DNA from: an uncultured Mailhella sp.
GTDB taxonomy: Bacteria; Desulfobacterota; Desulfovibrionia; Desulfovibrionales; Desulfovibrionaceae
Assembly: GCA_944324625.1 (NCBI GenBank)
Contig: CALUWZ010000064.1
Location: 1-9,083 of the forward strand
Direction of reading: 5' to 3'
Length of the DNA stretch: 9,083 nt
Position 1 is the first letter of the stretch; every line of letters begins with the position of its first letter. This document shows, one piece after another, positions 1 through 6,774 of this stretch. The position numbers and the translations under genes are program-made. The notes beneath the pieces were generated by a model, which saw nothing but the letters and a program-made list of their open reading frames with translations, did not search any database and was not told the DNA's origin.

Positions 1-1
1 C

Positions 2-1006
2 TGGAAGCTGGACGGCCGTTCCATACATATTTTTAAAAAGGAATTTGCTCTTCCGCCTCTGCATATTGCCGTTGCCCAGACCATTGTTTCAGGGCTTGAC
101 CTTATTGTTGCGGCGGCTTGTCTTTATGTTCTCCTGCCTACGGACGGAGCCGTTGATTTTATTGATTTTCTGCCCAATTACCTGCTTGCTCAGGTTGCGG
201 TTGTGCTGACCCACGTGCCCGGCGGCGTAGGCGTGCTGGAAGTCATTATCGTAAATCTTACGCATCAGATTCCCATAAGCGTGGTTTTTGCGTCCATTCT
301 CATTTTCCGTGTGATTTATTATATCGTGCCGCTTCTTTTTGCTTCCGTTCTTTTGGGCATAAATGAGGTATTGCTGCAGGTTTCAAAGAAAAATCAGGAT
401 GAAGGCCGCCTTGCCCTGAATGACTGGCTTTTGACGACGTTTAAATATGTCACGTTTGTGGTGGGTGTTTTTTTCTGCCTGTCCGTTGTGTTTCCGTTCA
501 AAAATAGTGCAACCTTGTTTTGTCCTTATGAAATAGCGATTTTTGCCTATTGGCTTCGGGGCGTTGTGGGGGTTGTTCTGCTTGTTTTTGCTTACGGGCT
601 TGACAGAAAGCAGAAAAATCACTGGTATTTGATTGTGTTTGCCCTGATCGGCGGTTTGATCAGCGTTGTTTTGACGGGCGGCGGCTGGATTCAGGCAAGC
701 ATTGTGCTGGTTCTTTTGGTTCCGCTTCTTATGTCCCATAAAAAATTTACCCGTGAGCGCATTCCCGTTGCTTCCCATTATCCGCTGGCATGGTTTGTCA
801 GCTCCGTGGTTGTTGTGGGAGCGATGCTTTTATTGGGATATTTTTTGATTTCCCTACACGGCTATCATTCTTTGTGGAGCGATATTTTGGGCGGTACCGG
901 GCCTGTTGTTCAGTATGTTGCGCTTATCGTCCAGCTTGCGACAGCTTTTGCCATTTTAATTATTTTGAATGTTTTTGATAAGATATACAGAAGAAAGAGG
1001 AAGTAA
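2..1006 (+). CDS. MprF/YbhN-type lipid flippase membrane protein, 3' part
   Basis: The reading frame is open from base 2, so the gene starts before the window; 334 residues are visible. The segment HVPGGVGVLE (from base 212) matches the signature of the LPG_synthase_TM / UPF0104 family, the membrane part of MprF and YbhN that moves aminoacylated phosphatidylglycerol or similar lipids between leaflets. After this motif I see about eight further hydrophobic segments, separated by short polar loops, and a basic end (YRRKRK). YbhN proteins usually end soon after the motif; the extra helices resemble the second half of the MprF membrane domain. The soluble aminoacyl-transferase domain that full MprF carries at its C-terminus is absent, because the frame stops right after the last helix. 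The substrate lipid is therefore unknown. The stop overlaps the lplA start (TAATG), which suggests translational coupling. The family call is firm; the function is an inference. Confidence 0.8.
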   Translation, partial: WKLDGRSIHIFKKEFALPPLHIAVAQTIVSGLDLIVAAACLYVLLPTDGAVDFIDFLPNYLLAQVAVVLTHVPGGVGVLEVIIVNLTHQIPISVVFASILIFRVIYYIVPLLFASVLLGINEVLLQVSKKNQDEGRLALNDWLLTTFKYVTFVVGVFFCLSVVFPFKNSATLFCPYEIAIFAYWLRGVVGVVLLVFAYGLDRKQKNHWYLIVFALIGGLISVVLTGGGWIQASIVLVLLVPLLMSHKKFTRERIPVASHYPLAWFVSSVVVVGAMLLLGYFLISLHGYHSLWSDILGGTGPVVQYVALIVQLATAFAILIILNVFDKIYRRKRK

Positions 1007-2004
1007 TGAAAGGTATTAATATCCTGACAACCGACCCTGCGTACAATCTTGCCGCGGAAGAGGTTATTTTTGATTCTCTTGCCCATGCAGGGGAAGAATA
1101 TTTTCTGCTTTGGCAGAATGCTCCTTCCGTTATCGTGGGCAGACATCAGAATACTGCCGAAGAAGTCAACGAAGAATATGTTAAAGCCCGCAATATTCCC
1201 GTGGTACGCCGTTCTACGGGCGGCGGAGCTGTTTACCATGATCTCGGAAATCTGAACTTTTCTTTTCTGCGCTACATGAACAGAGGGGAAGACACTTCCT
1301 TTGGCCGCTATATCAATCCTATTATTGAGGCGTTGCGCAGCATAGGCATCAACGCCGAAATGTCCGGAAGAAACGATATGCTTGTGGAGGGCAGGAAATT
1401 TTCAGGCAATGCCCAAAAAAAGAGCGGTCAGAAAATTCTTCAGCACGGCACGCTTCTGGTAAGTCTTGACACTTCGCACTTAACCGATATTCTGACGGGA
1501 AATCCCGATAAATATCAATCCAAGGGGGTTGCTTCCCACAAAAGCCGCGTTGCCAATCTGATTGAGTTTGTGCCGCACATGACTCCCGAAGAACTTATGG
1601 GAAAAATACGCAGCGTGCTTATGAAGTTTCTGGTGGACGAAGAAATTTCTCTGCCTGCCGAATGGGCGCGGAAAGCGGAAAAATTAGCCGATGAAAAATA
1701 CCGTACATGGGAATGGAATTTCGGAAAATCCCCGGCTTTTCAGGTGAAGTTCAGAAAACGCTTTCCCTTCGGTGCCGTGGATTTTTATGCGGACATTAAA
1801 AACGGAAAAATTGCTTCATGCCGTTTTTACGGTGATTTTTTTGCCCATAAGGATATTGCGGGGCTGGAAAGTGCCCTGCAGGGTACTTTATTTAGGAAGC
1901 AAGATATGTTAAAAGCCTTGGAAGAGGCAGAGGCAGATACGTATTTTGTGGGTGCTGTCCGAGCCGATCTTGCCGATTTTTTTGCGGAAAACCTTTTAGC
2001 TTAG
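1006..2004 (+). CDS. lplA: Lipoate-protein ligase A
   Basis: This 332-residue protein has the length of E. coli LplA (about 337). LplA enzymes activate free lipoate with ATP to lipoyl-AMP and transfer it to a lysine of carrier proteins such as GcvH or 2-oxoacid dehydrogenase E2 subunits, in the cytoplasm. Visible hallmarks are the RRSTGGGAVYHDLGN loop at residues 68-82, which contacts lipoate and adenylate, and GRKFSGNAQ at 129-137, in which K131 corresponds to the catalytic lysine of the family, followed by QHGTLL (146-151). Residues from about 247 form the small C-terminal accessory domain found in the full-length bacterial enzyme. The ATG overlaps the stop of the upstream flippase gene by one base and has a GAGGA ribosome site at 997-1001. 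The hisD start follows after a 9-base gap. It points to lipoate scavenging; no lipA or lipB is in view. Confidence 0.93.
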   Translation: MKGINILTTDPAYNLAAEEVIFDSLAHAGEEYFLLWQNAPSVIVGRHQNTAEEVNEEYVKARNIPVVRRSTGGGAVYHDLGNLNFSFLRYMNRGEDTSFGRYINPIIEALRSIGINAEMSGRNDMLVEGRKFSGNAQKKSGQKILQHGTLLVSLDTSHLTDILTGNPDKYQSKGVASHKSRVANLIEFVPHMTPEELMGKIRSVLMKFLVDEEISLPAEWARKAEKLADEKYRTWEWNFGKSPAFQVKFRKRFPFGAVDFYADIKNGKIASCRFYGDFFAHKDIAGLESALQGTLFRKQDMLKALEEAEADTYFVGAVRADLADFFAENLLA

Positions 2005-2013
2005 GTAATTGCC

Positions 2014-3312
2014 ATGCAGAAATATACTTTTTCACAGCTTGCGGAAGCAAAGGATTTGGTACAAAAACTTGCGGACAGACATCTTGGGGAACAGGATGTG
2101 GAAGCACAGGTTCGGGAAATCCTCGAAGCCGTCAAAAATCAGAAAGACAGTTTTCTTTTTGAAAAAATAAAACAGTTTGACTGCAGAGAGTTTAATGCTC
2201 CCCTGCGGGTCAGCGAAGCGGAAATACAGCAGGGTGCTGCGCAGGTTTCTCCGGAAGATATGGAAATCATTGCAGAAGCAGCAGGAAATATCCGTTCTTT
2301 TCACCAAGCTCAGCTCGAGAAATCTTGGTTTCAGACCCGAGAAGACGGTTCTGTTCTCGGACAGAAAGTAAGCCCCGTAAAGCGTGCAGGGCTTTATGTT
2401 CCCGGAGGAAAGGGCGGAAATACGCCGCTTATATCCAGTCTGCTCATGCAGGCCATTCCCGCTCAGGTTGCAGGGGTGAAGGAAATTGCCGTGGTAACGC
2501 CGCCCCGTGAAGACGGAACGCTTAATCCTTTTTTGCTTGCCGCAGCTTATCTTCTTGATATTATGGAAGTTTACCGCGTCGGCGGTCCTTGGGCCATCGG
2601 TGCTTTGGCATACGGTACGGAAAGCATAAAAGCTGTTGATGTCATCACAGGCCCCGGCAATCAATATGTCACTATGGCCAAGAAACTGGTGCAGGGCAAA
2701 GTCGGCATTGACATGCTGGCAGGTCCCAGTGAAATTTTGGTGCTTGCAGACGATACCGCAAAACCCGATTATATAGCGGCTGACCTGCTTTCACAGGCTG
2801 AGCATGACAGTTTGGCTTCATCCGTCTGCGTGACGACAAGTTCTTATCTTGCCGATAAAATCGCTGAATGTGTGGAAAAACGGCTAAGCACATTGCCGAG
2901 GGCGGAAATTGCCCGTGCATCTCTTGAAAATTTCGGTGCCCTGATTGTGGTGCCGAGCATGCAGCTCGGTGTTGATTTGGCAAACCTTATTGCCCCCGAG
3001 CACATGCAGCTCATGGTTCAGGACCCTTGGAGCTATGTTCCTTTGATTGACAATGCAGGTGCATTGTTCTTGGGACCTTGGTCACCTGAGCCTGTGGGCG
3101 ATTATTTTGCAGGGCCAAACCATGTTCTTCCCACTCAGGGAACGGCGCGCTATGCCTCTGCGCTCAGCGTGCAGACATTCTGCAAAAAAACAAGCATTAT
3201 TGCCTGTTCCAATAAATTTACCCGTGCAAAAGTTCCTGCGGTTGCAAGGCTTGCACGCATGGAAGGTCTGGAAGCTCACGCCCAAAGCGTGGAAGCAAGA
3301 AAAATAAATTAG
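2014..3312 (+). CDS. hisD: Histidinol dehydrogenase
   Basis: HisD carries out the last two steps of histidine synthesis, oxidising L-histidinol to L-histidine with two NAD+ and a zinc ion. The 432-residue length is typical of the single-domain bacterial enzyme. All expected catalytic and zinc positions are visible: Q261 and H264 in LLSQAEHD, the proton-relay pair E329-H330 in APEHMQL, D363 in VGDYFAGPNH and H422 in LEAHAQSVEAR. These match E. coli Q259, H262, E326, H327, D360 and H419. The motifs GPGNQYV (213-219) and DMLAGPSEILVLAD (233-246) are also present. One oddity is W193 in RVGGPWAIGALAYGT, where E. coli has a glutamine (Q188, recalled as an NAD contact). The gene sits between lplA and purC and not in a his operon. 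A paralogue acting on another alcohol, such as HpsN-type enzymes, cannot be fully excluded, but the synteny favours true HisD. Confidence 0.94.
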   Translation: MQKYTFSQLAEAKDLVQKLADRHLGEQDVEAQVREILEAVKNQKDSFLFEKIKQFDCREFNAPLRVSEAEIQQGAAQVSPEDMEIIAEAAGNIRSFHQAQLEKSWFQTREDGSVLGQKVSPVKRAGLYVPGGKGGNTPLISSLLMQAIPAQVAGVKEIAVVTPPREDGTLNPFLLAAAYLLDIMEVYRVGGPWAIGALAYGTESIKAVDVITGPGNQYVTMAKKLVQGKVGIDMLAGPSEILVLADDTAKPDYIAADLLSQAEHDSLASSVCVTTSSYLADKIAECVEKRLSTLPRAEIARASLENFGALIVVPSMQLGVDLANLIAPEHMQLMVQDPWSYVPLIDNAGALFLGPWSPEPVGDYFAGPNHVLPTQGTARYASALSVQTFCKKTSIIACSNKFTRAKVPAVARLARMEGLEAHAQSVEARKIN

Positions 3313-3327
3313 AAAAATGAGGGTGTT

Positions 3328-4206
3328 ATGTCTGTTATTCAAACAAATATTCCTGAGTTGAAACTTATTTCCCGCGGTAAAGTCCGTGATATGTATGAAC
3401 TTGACGAAAAAAGCATACTGATTGTTACTACTGACCGCATGTCTGCTTTTGACGTTATTTTGGATGACCCCATTCCCGGCAAAGGCATTATTTTAAATCA
3501 GCTCACCCTGTTTTGGATGCGCCGTTTTGAATCTTTGGTGCCCAATCATATTATTGAATCTGATGTAAACAAGTACCCTGCATTTTTGCAAAAGTATAAA
3601 GATCAGCTTGAAGGCCGTTCCGTCATTGCCAAAAAGGCAAAGCCTCTTGCCGTGGAATGCATTGTGCGGGGCTATCTGGCAGGTTCAGGCTATAAGGATT
3701 ATCTGAAAACCGGCATGGTCTGCGGTTACAAGCTTCCCGAAGGCCTGAAAAATTCTTCCAAAATTGCCGAACCGCTTTTTACGCCTTCCACCAAGGCAGA
3801 AATCGGTGACCATGACGAAAACATCAGCGTGGAACAGGCAGGCAAAATCATCGGCAAAGAACTTTGCGAGCGCGTAAAAAACATCAGTCTTGAAATTTAC
3901 TGCAAAGGCCGTGACTATGCTGCTGAACGCGGTATTATTATTGCCGATACCAAATTTGAATTTGGTTTGGTTGACGGCGAACTGACTTTGATTGATGAAG
4001 TTATGACTCCCGACTCTTCCCGTTTCTGGCCTGCATCTTCTTACGAAGAAGGCAAAAACCAAGCCAGCTATGACAAGCAGTATCTTCGTGACTGGCTTGA
4101 GGCTCAGGATTGGGACAAAACTCCTCCCGCTCCCCGTCTTCCTGAAGACGTTGCCCGCACAACAACACAAAAATATCAAGAAATTGCAGATATTTTAACA
4201 AAATAA
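3328..4206 (+). CDS. purC: Phosphoribosylaminoimidazole-succinocarboxamide synthase (SAICAR synthetase)
   Basis: PurC joins CAIR with aspartate using ATP to give SAICAR, in de novo purine synthesis. The protein has 292 residues, closer to the longer, yeast Ade1-like form (about 300) than to the E. coli form (about 237). Visible family motifs are GKVRDMYEL (17-25) in the nucleotide-binding lobe, TTDRMSAFDVIL (34-45), ECIVRGYLAGSGYKDY (110-125), TKAEIGDHDENIS (155-167), IADTKFEFG (205-213) and LIDEVMTPDSSRFWP (221-235). A GAGGG ribosome site at 3319-3323 lies 4 bases before the ATG, and the gap to hisD is 15 bases. Histidine synthesis, through HisF/HisH upstream of HisD, releases AICAR, which the purine pathway makes from SAICAR in the step after PurC. 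This gives a metabolic reason for the pairing with hisD, although co-regulation is only inferred. Confidence 0.96.
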   Translation: MSVIQTNIPELKLISRGKVRDMYELDEKSILIVTTDRMSAFDVILDDPIPGKGIILNQLTLFWMRRFESLVPNHIIESDVNKYPAFLQKYKDQLEGRSVIAKKAKPLAVECIVRGYLAGSGYKDYLKTGMVCGYKLPEGLKNSSKIAEPLFTPSTKAEIGDHDENISVEQAGKIIGKELCERVKNISLEIYCKGRDYAAERGIIIADTKFEFGLVDGELTLIDEVMTPDSSRFWPASSYEEGKNQASYDKQYLRDWLEAQDWDKTPPAPRLPEDVARTTTQKYQEIADILTK

Positions 4207-4219
4207 ATGAGGTGATGAC

Positions 4220-4984
4220 ATGATTTTGAACGGTAAAAAAGCCCTTGTTTTCGGCGTTGCAAACGACAGAAGCATTGCATACGGCATTTCTGAATCTTTT
4301 AAACAGCACGGCGCCCGTCTGGCATTCAACTATATGGGCGATGCCATTAAAAAACGCATTGAACCCATCAGCGAAAAACTCGGCGGCGAGTTTATTTTCC
4401 AATGCGATGTGACCAGTGATGAACAGATTGCCGAAAGTGCTCAGTTTGTTAAGGAAAAATGGGGAACAATCGATATTCTTGTTCACTCCGTTGCTTTTGC
4501 TCATAAGGAAGATTTGCACGGAAGATTTATTGACACTTCCCGTGACGGTTTTTTAACTGCCATGAATATTTCCGCTTATTCTTTGGTTGCTCTGTGCAAA
4601 GCTTTTGAAGGCATTATTAATCCGGGCGGTTCCGTTATCTGTATGACTTATTACGGTTCTCAGAAAGTTATTCCCAACTATAACGTAATGGGTGTTGCAA
4701 AAGCTGCGCTTGAAAGTTCTGTACGCTATCTTGCCAGTGATTTCGGCAAAAACGGCGTGCGCGTAAATGCCATCAGCGCAGGCCCGATTAAAACTCTTTC
4801 CGCTTCAGGCATTTCTGATTTCAGAGAAATTTTGAACCATATCGAAGCTCATGCTCCGCTTCGCAGAAACGTAACCATTAACGAAGTAGGCAATACAGCC
4901 ACCTTCCTTGCTTCCGATCTCAGCAGTGCCGTAACCGGTGATATTGTTTATGTTGACTGCGGTTTCCAAAGCGTGGCATTCTAG
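4220..4984 (+). CDS. fabI: Enoyl-[acyl-carrier-protein] reductase, NADH-type (FabI)
   Basis: FabI reduces the trans-2 double bond of enoyl-ACP in each round of type II fatty acid synthesis. At 254 residues it is close to E. coli FabI (262). It is a short-chain dehydrogenase fold: the nucleotide loop is GVANDRSIAYG (12-22), the catalytic set is Y144 and Y154-x6-K161 in IPNYNVMGVAK (151-161), and NAISAGPIKTLSASGI (183-198) covers the substrate-binding loop. The position that is G93 in E. coli, a known triclosan-resistance site, is alanine here (A92), as in several natural FabI proteins. A very strong ribosome site, GAGGTG at 4209-4214, stands 5 bases before the ATG. The stop at 4982-4984 forms part of the AGGAG site of the next microprotein gene. 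FabI assignment over FabL or FabV rests on the Y-x6-K spacing and length. Confidence 0.96.
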   Translation: MILNGKKALVFGVANDRSIAYGISESFKQHGARLAFNYMGDAIKKRIEPISEKLGGEFIFQCDVTSDEQIAESAQFVKEKWGTIDILVHSVAFAHKEDLHGRFIDTSRDGFLTAMNISAYSLVALCKAFEGIINPGGSVICMTYYGSQKVIPNYNVMGVAKAALESSVRYLASDFGKNGVRVNAISAGPIKTLSASGISDFREILNHIEAHAPLRRNVTINEVGNTATFLASDLSSAVTGDIVYVDCGFQSVAF

Positions 4985-4992
4985 GAGTTTTG

Positions 4993-5073
4993 ATGCATAA
5001 ACTTATTTTGATTCTTGTCATTTTTGTTGGTGCGGTATATCTCATCAATAAACTTGGCATAGCTCCCACCTGA
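4993..5073 (+). CDS. Predicted 26-residue single-pass membrane microprotein
   Basis: I do not recognise this gene. An ATG at 4993 follows an AGGAG ribosome site (4983-4987, overlapping the fabI stop) with a 5-base spacer, and 26 codons run to a TGA at 5071-5073. The product starts MHK, has a hydrophobic stretch LILILVIFVGAVYLI at residues 4-18, and ends in NKLGIAPT, so it would be one membrane helix with a short polar tail. It lies 8 bases after fabI and before the operon terminator at 5155, so it should be co-transcribed and well translated. The frame continues after the TGA for 16 further sense codons to TAA at 5122-5124; see the separate entry. It could be a membrane microprotein linked to fatty acid synthesis, or an unselected short frame. 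The ribosome site and the helix are seen; expression is inferred. Confidence 0.6.
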   Translation: MHKLILILVIFVGAVYLINKLGIAPT

Positions 5074-5124
5074 ATGAGAAATAAAAATCAGGCAGGTGCC
5101 TGCGGCATTAAAAAGAAAAAATAA
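5074..5124 (+). other. In-frame continuation past a TGA, with SECIS-like hairpin at 5089-5102
   Basis: Directly after the TGA of the microprotein gene the same frame stays open for 16 codons (starting with ATG at 5074, ending ACGIKKKK) and stops at TAA 5122-5124. Within it, CAGGC (5089-5093) pairs with GCCTG (5098-5102) around an AGGT loop. The loop GGT lies about 21 bases after the TGA. Bacterial SECIS elements need a short stem with a G-containing apical loop roughly 16-37 bases after the UGA, so the geometry fits. Desulfovibrionaceae often have selenocysteine machinery. However, a 5-bp stem is easy to find by chance, there is no CxxU-like motif, and the ATG after TGA could instead be a restart. 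I regard readthrough as possible but unlikely. Confidence 0.15.
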
Positions 5125-5154
5125 TTTCGTCTTATTCGGACAGAATATTTTTCA

Positions 5155-5177
5155 GGGCAACACTGTTGCCCTTTTTT
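5155..5177 (+). terminator. Intrinsic terminator of the lplA-hisD-purC-fabI unit
   Basis: GGGCAAC (5155-5161) pairs perfectly with GTTGCCC (5165-5171) around an ACT loop, and six T follow at 5172-5177. It is the first terminator-like hairpin with a T tract after fabI and the microprotein gene, and it separates them from the AT-rich region upstream of ndh. Confidence 0.9.
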
Positions 5178-5397
5178 GTTTTAATTGTTTTGTGTCATAA
5201 AAATTTAATAAGTCATTTTTGCATGATAACAGGGCTGATGTGTGCATAAAAGTGCATTTTTTTGATTAAAGAAAAAAAATATATTGAAATTTGGTAATTT
5301 TTTTTAAAATATGTAATAAAATCATAAAGTTGCAAATTATTTTTTGAAATTAAAAATTTTTTTTAAAAAACCTTTACAAGCCTTTTGTTATGGTCTA

Positions 5398-5426
5398 TTG
5401 ACAAAGTCATAAATTCACAATTTAAA
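5398..5426 (+). promoter_or_regulatory. Candidate sigma-70 promoter P1 of ndh
   Basis: A perfect -35 box TTGACA (5398-5403) is followed after 17 bases by TTTAAA (5421-5426), a 4/6 match to the -10 consensus. Transcription would start near 5433 and the transcript would include both inverted repeats downstream. In DNA this AT-rich, chance -10 boxes are common; the perfect -35 is the stronger part. Confidence 0.45.
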
Positions 5427-5444
5427 AATCGTTGAAGGAAAAAA

Positions 5445-5474
5445 TTGGAAAAATTGAAAATAAATTTTTATAAT
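5445..5474 (+). promoter_or_regulatory. Candidate sigma-70 promoter P2 of ndh
   Basis: TTGGAA (5445-5450, 4/6 match) and a perfect TATAAT (5469-5474) are separated by 18 bases. The start point would fall near 5481, inside the small inverted repeat 5476-5491, leaving a leader of about 80 bases before the ndh ATG. The -10 box overlaps the left arm of the large inverted repeat 5462-5509, so a protein bound there could block this promoter. Confidence 0.5.
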
Positions 5475-5509
5475 ATACTGAAAATTCAGTAAAAAAAATA
5501 TAAAAATTT
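5462..5509. repeat. Large inverted repeat around the ndh promoter
   Basis: AAATTTTTATA (5462-5472) and TATAAAAATTT (5499-5509) are perfect 11-base inverted copies separated by 26 bases. The left arm overlaps the TATAAT box of P2. The arms hold only A and T, so some chance pairing is expected in this composition, but 11 of 11 centred on a second palindrome is notable. Confidence 0.6.
5476..5491. promoter_or_regulatory. Operator-like palindrome at the ndh transcription start
   Basis: TACTGAA (5476-5482) and TTCAGTA (5485-5491) form a perfect inverted repeat with 7-base arms and an AA centre, 2 bases after the TATAAT box of P2 and over its expected start point. Unlike its surroundings it contains G and C in each arm. 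It looks like a site for a dimeric repressor. I do not recognise the family; it is not a clear FNR, Fur or Rex box. Confidence 0.5.
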
Positions 5510-5561
5510 TGTGATTTTTAGAACTTAATAAAAGAATGGAAAGAAAATATCGGAGAAGGTT

Positions 5562-6758
5562 ATGAAAAAGGTTTTGCTGTTAGGTGCAGGGTATGCAAAT
5601 TTGGCATTTTTAACCAGTTTGCCCAAAAGCGTTTTCAATGAAGCGGAATTTACCATTATTTCCCGCGACAAAGAACATTATCACAGCATTTTGCTCCATG
5701 AAGTTGTGAGCGGGGCAAGAGACAAAAGCGTTTTGTTTCCCGTGGCTGATGTTATCCCCTCACAAGTAAAATTTATTGAAGATACGATTGTGGAAATTCA
5801 AAAAAACTGTGTTGTGGGTGAAAATGAAACCTATCTTTTTGATACGCTTCTTGTGGGGCTCGGATTTCAGAGTGACAGTTTCAATATTCCCGGAATCAGG
5901 GAATATGCCCGTTCTTTGGTGAACTATCAGGAAGCCAGCGATATCCGCGAAAATATTCGTAAAGAGCTTTTGACGCTGAAAAACGGTGAAAAGGACAGTC
6001 TGCATTTTGTGGTCTGCGGCGGCGGTTTGAGCGGGGTTGAACTTGTTTCTTCACTTGCTGATCAGCTGCCCAAAATCTGCAGGCAGCTGTCCGTGCCTTA
6101 TGAAAATATCAAATTAACCTGTGTTGAAGCCATGTCTTCCATTTTGCCCATGTTTTCCCGCAGGCTTTCTTCAAGTGCCGCACTGTATCTGCAGAAAAAG
6201 GGTGTGGAAATTCTGACAAACTGCAAAGTGTTGGAATGCCGTCAAGATTCTGTTATTGTGGATAGGGCAGGCAGCAGGGAAAAAATCGATGCGTCCGTGG
6301 TTATTTGGACTGCAGGCGTAAAGGGCAATAAAGTTATAGAAAATTCACCGTTTTTTACCAGTGCACGAAGCAGGGTTGAAATTAATGAATATTTGCAGCC
6401 AATTAATCAAGAACATCAGGAAGATATGAAAAATATCTTTGTTCTTGGCGACTGCGGTGCGCTGAAAAATCCCCAAACAGGAAAATTTTATCCTCCGACC
6501 GCTCAAATTGCCATGCAGCAGGGCATGTATCTGGCAAAAGTCATTCAAGATCACTTTAAGGGAAAATTTCATATTAAACCCTTTAAGTATCATTCTCAAG
6601 GATGTTTGTGTTCTCTTGGCGAAAAAAATGCTGTCGGCCTTGTGGGAAGTACCGGTGAGATTAAGGGCAGAGTTGCTCTTTGCATTAAGCATGCAGTTGA
6701 AAATAAATGGCGCGTAAAATTAAAAGGTCTGCGCGGAATGATTGGTTCGGCTTCTTAA
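5562..6758 (+). CDS. ndh: Type II NADH dehydrogenase-like FAD/NAD(P)-binding oxidoreductase
   Basis: The 398-residue protein has the two-Rossmann layout of NDH-2, the single-subunit, non-proton-pumping enzyme that moves electrons from NADH through FAD to quinone at the inner membrane. Visible marks are the FAD loop LGAGYANL (7-14), the NAD loop VVCGGGLSGVEL (150-161), VIWTAGV (247-253), the second FAD contact IFVLGDCGAL (292-301) and YPPTAQIAMQQG (310-321), the region that forms the quinone side in NDH-2. The third glycine of the first GxGxxG is N13. The C-terminal 30 residues are basic and only weakly hydrophobic, so membrane attachment would be peripheral. GGAG at 5552-5555 stands 6 bases before the ATG. 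The gene stands alone between two terminators. A related disulfide- or sulfide-oxidoreductase role is less likely, because I see no paired redox cysteines at the expected places. Confidence 0.82.
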   Translation: MKKVLLLGAGYANLAFLTSLPKSVFNEAEFTIISRDKEHYHSILLHEVVSGARDKSVLFPVADVIPSQVKFIEDTIVEIQKNCVVGENETYLFDTLLVGLGFQSDSFNIPGIREYARSLVNYQEASDIRENIRKELLTLKNGEKDSLHFVVCGGGLSGVELVSSLADQLPKICRQLSVPYENIKLTCVEAMSSILPMFSRRLSSSAALYLQKKGVEILTNCKVLECRQDSVIVDRAGSREKIDASVVIWTAGVKGNKVIENSPFFTSARSRVEINEYLQPINQEHQEDMKNIFVLGDCGALKNPQTGKFYPPTAQIAMQQGMYLAKVIQDHFKGKFHIKPFKYHSQGCLCSLGEKNAVGLVGSTGEIKGRVALCIKHAVENKWRVKLKGLRGMIGSAS

Positions 6759-6774
6759 TTTTTTGCAGTTCGGC

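Larger units (their letters stand above)
5178..5561. other. AT-rich non-coding region upstream of ndh
   Basis: No credible gene is visible in these 384 bases. I count about 57 G or C in 5221-5520, or 19%, far below the flanking genes. It contains many A and T runs of 5 to 8 bases, the two candidate promoters and the nested inverted repeats listed separately. GTGCAT occurs twice in 5242-5257, and GTCATAAA occurs near 5194 and again at 5406. Such sequence is often curved and bound by nucleoid proteins. I saw no cluster of DnaA boxes. Confidence 0.7.

Noticed and set aside
383..778. Minus-strand open frame of 131 codons
   Set aside because: It is a shadow of the membrane protein gene; its polar, Asn/Lys-rich product is what antisense hydrophobic codons give.
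2032..2664. Minus-strand open frame of 210 codons
   Set aside because: It lies wholly inside hisD, whose product is an unmistakable full-length enzyme; the antisense frame is low-complexity and has no start signals.
4001..4519. Minus-strand open frame of 172 codons across purC and fabI
   Set aside because: It is antisense to two conserved genes and to their junction; the product shows no recognisable motif.
5178..5561. Replication origin in the AT-rich region
   Set aside because: No cluster of DnaA boxes and no dnaA, dnaN or gidA gene nearby; promoter and operator signals explain the region better.
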